Source of the DNA: DASZIT01 sp035948855
GTDB lineage: Bacteria; Actinomycetota; Acidimicrobiia; Acidimicrobiales; RAAP-2
Assembly (NCBI GenBank): GCA_035948855.1
Contig: DASZIT010000001.1
Span: 1-26,149 of the forward strand
DNA: 26,149 nt
Direction: 5' to 3'
Translations under genes and position numbers: made by a program
Shown: positions 21,858 to 26,149 of the stretch, in pieces
Layout: the number at the start of each line of letters is the position of its first letter
How positions within the stretch are numbered: the first letter of the stretch is position 1
The notes under the pieces: generated by a model
What the model was told of the DNA's origin: nothing
Seen by the model: the letters and a program-made list of their open reading frames with translations, nothing else
Database searches by the model: none

Positions 21858-24851
21858 TCAGAACTCGGAGGCCATGCCCACGATCGGCTGGTTGAGGGTC
21901 TGGCCGCCAGTCGAGCCCAGGAACGGGGCATCACCGAAGGCGAAGATGCCGCCATCGGAGGCGACCAGCCAGTAGCCACCGCCGTCCGGGCTGGAGGCCA
22001 TGCCCACGATCGGCTTGTTGAGGGTCTGTCCTCCGGTGGAGCCGTAGAAGGCGGCGTCACCGAAGCTGAAGATGCCGCCGTCGGATGCCACCAGCCAATA
22101 GCCACCGCCGTCGGGGGTGGAGGCCATGCCCACGATCGGCTTGTTGAGGGTCATCCCCCCGGTGGAGCCATAGAACTGGGCATCCCCGAAGGCGAAGACC
22201 CCACCGTCACTGGCGACCAGCCAGTAGCCCCCACCATCAGGAGTCGACACCATGGCGACAATCGGCTTGTTGAGGGTCTGAGCTCCGGTGGAGCCGAAGA
22301 ACTTCGCGTTACCGAAAGCGAAGATCCCCCCGTCCGAGGCGACCAGCCAGTAGCCCTGGCCGCCGGGGGCGAAGTCCATGCTCACCACCGGCTTGTTCAG
22401 TGTCATCGCCCCGGTGGAGCCGAAGAACCCGGCGTCACCGAAGGTGAAGATGCCACCGTCAGAAGCGACCAGCCAGTAGCCCTGGCCGTCGGGGGTCGAC
22501 GCCATGCCGACGACGGGCTTGTTCAGGTGCTGAGCTCCGGTGGAGCCGAAGAACTGGGAGCCCCCGAAGGCGAAGTTGCCACCGTCCGATCCCACTTCCC
22601 AATAGCCGGTGGTCGGGGTTGGGGTTGGGGTTGAAGTCGGGGTGGCTGAGGCCTCATTGGAAGCGACCGAATTGCCCACCAAGTTCACTGCCTGCACGTC
22701 GAAGTAGTAGGTGGTCCCATTGGTGAGGCCGGTGACGGTGTACGAGGTGGCGCCGATGAGGGTGGTGCGGTTGACCGGGGTGGTCGACTCGCCGCCTGGG
22801 GTCGTCCCCTCATAGACGTCGTAGCCGGTGATGGTCGTGCCACCGTTGCTCGAAGGAGCCGTCCAGCTGAGGGTGGCCGTGGTGTTGCCCGGGGTGGCAC
22901 CGAGGCTCATCGGGGCACCAGGCGCGGTGGTGGCGGGCAGCGCCCCAGCGAACACCGTGCCGGAGAGGTCGGCGATCGTCGGGGAAGAGGTCGAGTCGAG
23001 GGTGGCGGTCACACACTTCGGGGGTCCGGCCGAGTAGCTCTCCGGCGACACCGCCAACCAGGCCGATCCGTTCCACCACTCGAGGCTGGTGGCCCCACTG
23101 AGATTGCAGTCGGTGATCGTGAGGCTACCGAAACTGCTCCCTGAGGCGACCTCGACGTCGATGTACACGCCCGATGCTGAGAAGGCCGGGCTCCCCACCG
23201 GGTCCGAGCCGTACTGGGAGACGGTCAGCGATCCCTCACCATTGGCAGAAACCGTTGTGCCGTCGTTGGTGCAGGTGGCCGTGCCCGATGGACTCGGTGA
23301 GGAGCAGCTCTGCGAACTGGTCGCGCCCGATGGCGGGGCAGGAGGTGTCGGAGGCCCACCGCCACCTCCACCGCCACCTCCACCGGCGGGGGCGGCCACG
23401 TAGATGAACTGGTCGCCGGGGTGGTTGGTCGCCGAGGTGCCCTGGGGCGTGGTCACCGTGACGTCGACGGTCCCGGCCGAACCCACCGGGGTGTCACAGG
23501 TGATCGAGGTGGCGCTCACCACGGTGAAGGCGCTGGTGCAGGCGTTGCTGGCGCCGATGTCGGCGGCGGTGGCCCCGATGAATCCGGTGCCGGTGATGGT
23601 GATGGCGGTGCCGCCGGCCGGCAGGCCGGTGTCGGGCGAGACCCCGGTGACGGTCGGGGCGGCCTCATAGGTGAACTGGTCGCCGGGGGGGTTGGCCGCC
23701 GAGGTGCCGCCACCTGGAATGGTGACGGTGACGTCCACGGTGCCAGTCGAACCGGCCGGGGCGGTGACCGCGCACGAAGTGGCGCTGCAGCTGACCCCGG
23801 TAGCCAAGTTGGCCCCGAAGTCGACGGCGGTGGCCCCGGTGAGATTGGTGCCGGTGATGGTGGCCGAGGTGCCTCCGGACGGCGGGCCGGTGTCGGGCGA
23901 GACCCCGGTGGCGGTCGGGGCGGCCTCATAGGTGAACTGGTCGCCGGGGGGGTTGGCCGCCGAGGTGCCCTGGGGCGTGGTCACCGTGACGTCGACGGTC
24001 CCGGCCGAACCCGCCGGGGTGTCACAGGTGATCGAGGTGGCGCTCACCACGGTGAAGGCGCTGGTGCAGGCGTTGCTGCCGCCGATGTCGGCGGCGGTGG
24101 CCCCGATGAATCCGGTGCCGGTGATGGTGATGGCGGTGCCGCCCGCCACCGGGCCAGCGGTTGGGCTGATAGCGGTGACGGTCGGGGCGGCCTCATAGGT
24201 GAACTGGTCGCCGGGGGGGTTGGCCGCCGAGGTGCCCCGGGGCGTGGTCACCGTGACGTCGACGGTCCCGGCCGAACCGGCCGGGGCGGTGACCGTGCAC
24301 GAAGTCGCACTGCAGGTGACCCCGGTAGCCAAGTTGACCCCGAAGTGGACGGCGGTGGCGCCGCTCAAGCCGGTGCCGGTGATGGTGACCGAGGTGCCGC
24401 CCGCCGGCACGCCGTTGTCGGGCGAGACCCCGGTGACCGTCGGCGGGGCGAAGTAAGTAAAGCCATCAGCCTGGGGATTGGGACTCGTAATCCCGAGGGT
24501 GCCCTCGACAGTTACATCGACGAGTCCGACCGCCCCCGGCGGAGAAATTGCGTCGATCACTCTCGAATTGATGTCGGTAATGCCGGTGGCCGGCACCCCG
24601 CCGAAAAAGACACCGTCATGAATTGAGCCACTATTTGCATCGAATCCGTCACCAACGATAACCACAGAGGTGCCCCCTGTAGTCGGCCCGGTGTTCGGGG
24701 TGACACTGTTGACATCGAAGTACACGACGGCGCCAGCCGGTACCACCGCGATTCCGACGAGGCCTCCCGCGACAATGGTGACACCGATGAGTACGGCGGC
24801 GGTCTTCTGAAGAATCTTGCGGGTAGATCCGTGCGATGTGGAGAGTCGCAT
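21858..24851 (-). CDS. Secreted multidomain IPT/TIG - fn3 - GYWLVASDGG-repeat protein
   Basis: This 997-residue exported protein has a signal peptide with basic residues, a hydrophobic core (AAVLIGVTIVAGGLVGIAVV) and likely cleavage after AGA (residue 41). Five IPT/TIG immunoglobulin-like modules follow (about 45-132, 132-218, 218-307, 307-394 and 394-483). Then come a Gly/Pro linker, a Cys-containing domain of about 115 residues, one fibronectin type III domain (about 627-735) and a Thr-Pro linker. The last part is six 42-residue repeats (749-997) of the type GYWLVASDGGIFAFGDA, the final one slightly short. These repeats are common in secreted proteins of Acidimicrobiia and look like beta-propeller blades. 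No LPXTG or membrane anchor is seen at the C-terminus. A role in surface adhesion or polymer binding is likely but inferred. AGGA lies 10 nt before the ATG. Confidence 0.9.
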   Translation of the reverse strand: MRLSTSHGSTRKILQKTAAVLIGVTIVAGGLVGIAVVPAGAVVYFDVNSVTPNTGPTTGGTSVVIVGDGFDANSGSIHDGVFFGGVPATGITDINSRVIDAISPPGAVGLVDVTVEGTLGITSPNPQADGFTYFAPPTVTGVSPDNGVPAGGTSVTITGTGLSGATAVHFGVNLATGVTCSATSCTVTAPAGSAGTVDVTVTTPRGTSAANPPGDQFTYEAAPTVTAISPTAGPVAGGTAITITGTGFIGATAADIGGSNACTSAFTVVSATSITCDTPAGSAGTVDVTVTTPQGTSAANPPGDQFTYEAAPTATGVSPDTGPPSGGTSATITGTNLTGATAVDFGANLATGVSCSATSCAVTAPAGSTGTVDVTVTIPGGGTSAANPPGDQFTYEAAPTVTGVSPDTGLPAGGTAITITGTGFIGATAADIGASNACTSAFTVVSATSITCDTPVGSAGTVDVTVTTPQGTSATNHPGDQFIYVAAPAGGGGGGGGGGPPTPPAPPSGATSSQSCSSPSPSGTATCTNDGTTVSANGEGSLTVSQYGSDPVGSPAFSASGVYIDVEVASGSSFGSLTITDCNLSGATSLEWWNGSAWLAVSPESYSAGPPKCVTATLDSTSSPTIADLSGTVFAGALPATTAPGAPMSLGATPGNTTATLSWTAPSSNGGTTITGYDVYEGTTPGGESTTPVNRTTLIGATSYTVTGLTNGTTYYFDVQAVNLVGNSVASNEASATPTSTPTPTPTTGYWEVGSDGGNFAFGGSQFFGSTGAQHLNKPVVGMASTPDGQGYWLVASDGGIFTFGDAGFFGSTGAMTLNKPVVSMDFAPGGQGYWLVASDGGIFAFGNAKFFGSTGAQTLNKPIVAMVSTPDGGGYWLVASDGGVFAFGDAQFYGSTGGMTLNKPIVGMASTPDGGGYWLVASDGGIFSFGDAAFYGSTGGQTLNKPIVGMASSPDGGGYWLVASDGGIFAFGDAPFLGSTGGQTLNQPIVGMASEF
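21861..22607 (-). repeat. Six tandem 126-bp repeats (42-residue units)
   Basis: Five full 126-bp units and one of 117 bp encode GYW-L/E-V-x-SDGG...FGSTG...LNKP-V/I units. The spacing was checked directly: equivalent ACCAGCCA positions at 21964 and 22090 differ by 126. The first encoded unit (TGYWEVGSDGG) is the most divergent and the later units are the most alike. Confidence 0.9.
22615..22642 (+). repeat. G-quadruplex motif in the Thr-Pro linker
   Basis: Four GGGG tracts with loops TT, TT and an 8-nt loop lie on the plus strand (GGGGTTGGGGTTGGGG, then a fourth tract at 22639-22642). The plus strand is the template strand of the surface-protein gene. The motif encodes the Thr-Pro linker before the GYW repeats. 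Confidence 0.6.
23404..24459 (-). repeat. 528-bp tandem duplication of paired IPT/TIG modules
   Basis: The block 23404-23931 and the block 23932-24459 each encode two IPT/TIG modules, and equivalent positions are 528 bp apart (23404/23932 and 23671/24199). Long stretches of the two blocks are nearly identical, for example the part encoding NACTSAFTVVSATSITCDTP. The module order is B-A-B-A, so a two-module unit was duplicated. Confidence 0.85.
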
Positions 24852-24908
24852 GCCTTCGCTTTCCTGATTCGCCTGCGCCCATCTCTGACGCGTGTTGCTG
24901 GAGGCGGA

Positions 24909-24936
24909 CAGGATTCCCTGCGATTAGCCCGCGGCT
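24909..24936 (-). promoter_or_regulatory. Two-hairpin 5' leader of the surface-protein mRNA
   Basis: In the minus-strand RNA AGCC-GCG-GGCU is followed, after 5 nt, by CAGG-GAAU-CCUG. With the proposed -10 box at 24942-24947, these two stem-loops would be the first structure of an 85-nt leader. I could not match them securely to a known riboswitch. Confidence 0.4.
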
Positions 24937-24941
24937 TGAGC

Positions 24942-24947
24942 ATCATA
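24942..24947 (-). promoter_or_regulatory. Probable -10 box of the surface-protein gene
   Basis: TATGAT on the minus strand is one mismatch from TATAAT and stands out in this GC-rich genome. No good -35 box is visible. An inverted repeat ACTAC/GTAGT (24957-24961 and 24968-24972) lies where the -35 would be. Confidence 0.4.
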
Positions 24948-25213
24948 CTCTCGACCACTACGGACGGGTAGTCCCGCGAAGGGTCCACCAATCGTCTCGG
25001 TGGCAATTGAATCACGACAGGTTTTCGTTTCGCGAGGTCGATCGACTTGGTTCAATACGACGCCAGAAAACGCTCCGGCTTACCTCGGGATGAAAACATC
25101 GGCATCCCATAGAAACCGGGTCGAGGCGATCCAGCCTTCGGTGCCGAGGTCGGTTCAAGACAACACAAATTGCACCCGGCCACCATGCCCTCCGCCGTGC
25201 CCGGAAGAGCCGA

Positions 25214-25236
25214 CCGGCCCGATAAATCCGGACCGG
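25214..25236 (-). terminator. groEL distal terminator hairpin
   Basis: An 8-bp stem (25214-25221 with 25229-25236) and a 7-nt AT-rich loop. One position is a G-U pair in minus-strand RNA but an A-C mismatch in plus-strand RNA, so the structure fits transcription of the minus strand, from groEL. Confidence 0.6.
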
Positions 25237-25243
25237 GAAAGAC

Positions 25244-25275
25244 CAATGGCCGAGTCCCGAAGGACCCGGCCATTG
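25244..25275 (-). terminator. groEL main terminator hairpin
   Basis: A 14-bp stem (25244-25257 with 25262-25275) is capped in minus-strand RNA by a UUCG tetraloop. One pair is G-U on the minus strand and A-C on the plus strand, so it is perfect only in groEL transcripts. A short T-rich run (GTCTTTCCC) follows on the minus strand. Confidence 0.8.
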
Positions 25276-25285
25276 ACCAGACACT

Positions 25286-25301
25286 TGCCGCCGAAGCGGC
25301 A
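25286..25301 (-). terminator. groEL proximal UUCG hairpin
   Basis: TGCCGC-TTCG-GCGGCA in minus-strand sense is a 6-bp stem with a UUCG tetraloop, 14 nt after the groEL stop. It probably acts with the larger hairpin downstream, as a 3'-end stabiliser or part of a terminator cluster. Confidence 0.55.
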
Positions 25302-25315
25302 CCCGTGTCGAGGTG

Positions 25316-26149
25316 TTACATCATGCCGCCCATGCCACCCATACCGCCCATGCCGCCACCCATGGCCGCCGCGGCCGCCGCCGCGGCTGCCGGGTCGGAC
25401 TTTTCGGGCTTGTCGGCCACCAGGGCCTCGGTGGTCAGCAGCAGGCCGGCGATGGATGCGGCGTTCTGCAGCGCCGAGCGGGTCACCTTGGCCGGGTCGA
25501 TAACGCCGGCCTTGACCAGGTCGACCAGCTCGCCGGTAGCGGCGTTGAGACCGATGGTTCCGGTCTCGGCCTCCACCTGACGGACATAGACCGAGCCTTC
25601 GAGTCCGGCGTTGTTGGCAATGGCCGCCAACGGAGCCGCGAGGGCCTTGGCCACGATGGACGCTCCGGTCGCCTCGTCGCCGGAGAGCGACTCGATGACC
25701 GCGTTGACCGCGGTGCGGGAGCGGACCAGCGCAGTACCGCCGCCGGCCACGATGCCCTCTTCGACCGCGGCCCGAGTGGCAGAGAGTGCATCTTCGATGC
25801 GGTGCTTCTTCTCTTTCAACTCGACCTCGGTGGCGGCGCCGACCTTGACGACGGCCACGCCCCCGGCCAGCTTGGCCAGACGCTCCTGGAGCTTCTCCCG
25901 ATCCCAGTCGGAGTCGGTGTCATCGATCTCACGCTTGATCTGGGCGATCCGACCCTTGACGTCGTCCTCGCTGCCGCCACCTTCCACGATGGTGGTGTCG
26001 TCCTTGGTGACGATGACCCTCCGGGCCTTGCCCAGCAGATCGACGGTGGTGCCTTCGAGCTTCAGGCCGATCTCCTCGGAGATCACCTGGCCACCGGTGA
26101 GGACGGCCATGTCCTGGAGCATCGACTTGCGCCGCTCGCCGAAGCCCGG
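25316..26149 (-). CDS. groEL: Chaperonin GroEL, C-terminal half
   Basis: This is a partial gene: 277 codons up to the stop are present, and the N-terminal part lies beyond the right edge. The frame is open to the edge, and the first residues read PGFGERRKSMLQDMAVLTGG, part of the apical domain. Recognisable segments include RRVIVTKDDTTIVEG, ERLAKLAGGVAVVKVGAATE, KKHRIEDALSATRAAVEEGI, VAGGGTALVR, and the equatorial stretch with GLNAATGELVDLVKAGVIDP and AKVTRSALQNAASIA. The C-terminus is the usual Gly-Gly-Met repeat tail found in folding-active GroEL. GroEL folds cytosolic proteins with GroES. Whether a groES is adjacent, or a second groEL exists, cannot be seen. Three hairpins follow the stop. 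Confidence 0.97.
   Translation of the reverse strand, partial: PGFGERRKSMLQDMAVLTGGQVISEEIGLKLEGTTVDLLGKARRVIVTKDDTTIVEGGGSEDDVKGRIAQIKREIDDTDSDWDREKLQERLAKLAGGVAVVKVGAATEVELKEKKHRIEDALSATRAAVEEGIVAGGGTALVRSRTAVNAVIESLSGDEATGASIVAKALAAPLAAIANNAGLEGSVYVRQVEAETGTIGLNAATGELVDLVKAGVIDPAKVTRSALQNAASIAGLLLTTEALVADKPEKSDPAAAAAAAAAMGGGMGGMGGMGGMM

Larger units (their letters stand above)
24852..25213. other. Gap upstream of the surface-protein gene
   Basis: The gap is AT-richer than its neighbours and holds no credible gene. It contains a likely promoter and structured leader (24909-24972). Upstream there are a 5-bp hairpin CCACC/GGTGG (24985-25003) and a perfect 10-bp palindrome GTCGATCGAC (25037-25046) that could bind a regulator. 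The rest, up to the groEL terminators, shows nothing I can name. Confidence 0.5.

Noticed and set aside
23421..24626. Long plus-strand frame across the IPT/TIG repeats
   Set aside because: Its Gly/Asp/Arg repeats just mirror the repeated minus-strand gene, which has a signal peptide and real domains.
24852..25060. c-di-GMP-I riboswitch upstream of the surface-protein gene
   Set aside because: Only a few bases (AAGCC...GGGCUAA) fit; the first GGGCAAACC-type element and the receptor-tetraloop features are not visible.

Overview
This is a high-GC, gene-dense stretch of an actinobacterial chromosome. The gene set points to the class Acidimicrobiia or a close relative. That inference rests on a mce lipid-import operon, DprE1/DprE2, GuaB3, a stand-alone B12-binding acyl-CoA mutase subunit, and a secreted protein with 'GYWLVASDGG' repeats. 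No rRNA, tRNA, CRISPR array, transposase or integrase was seen. Most operon junctions are 4-nt start/stop overlaps, and GTG, TTG and even CTG starts are used, so translational coupling is the rule.

Layout. 1-3768 (+): the 3' end of a mce operon (MceD-type fragment, MceE-type lipoprotein, MceF-type protein, Mce-associated membrane protein). 3769-4157: gap between convergent operons. 4158-7422 (-): a cobalamin-binding mutase subunit, sucC, sucD and an HxpB-like HAD phosphatase. The mutase makes succinyl-CoA or a related acyl-CoA and SucCD uses succinyl-CoA, so the order fits propionate or odd-chain lipid catabolism. 7588-10810 (+): a compact ubiA-dprE1-dprE2 operon, the core route to lipid-linked D-arabinofuranose. 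10811-13295: a lower-GC segment with a cytochrome P450, an 85-residue hypothetical protein and a 37-codon Lys-rich ORF, all on minus. The Lys-rich ORF has its ribosome-binding site buried in an 11-bp inverted repeat. 13296-20221 (-): one transcription unit guaB3-guaA-pcrA-GT-C-like membrane protein. 20359-21834: a CoA-pyrophosphatase-like Nudix hydrolase (-), divergent from a UPF0145 (YbjQ) protein and a small membrane protein (+). 21858-24851 (-): a 997-residue secreted protein with five IPT/TIG modules, an fn3 domain and six 42-residue repeats. 25316-26149 (-): the C-terminal half of GroEL, followed by a strong terminator cluster.

The window is mostly housekeeping and envelope-lipid metabolism. 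I see no clear new defence or mobile system. The least explained signals are the hairpin-controlled Lys-rich micro-ORF in the lower-GC segment, the forced CTG start of the HAD gene, the IMPDH-like cysteine in GuaB3, the Ala at DprE1 position 387 together with its basic tail, and several structured leaders upstream of operons.
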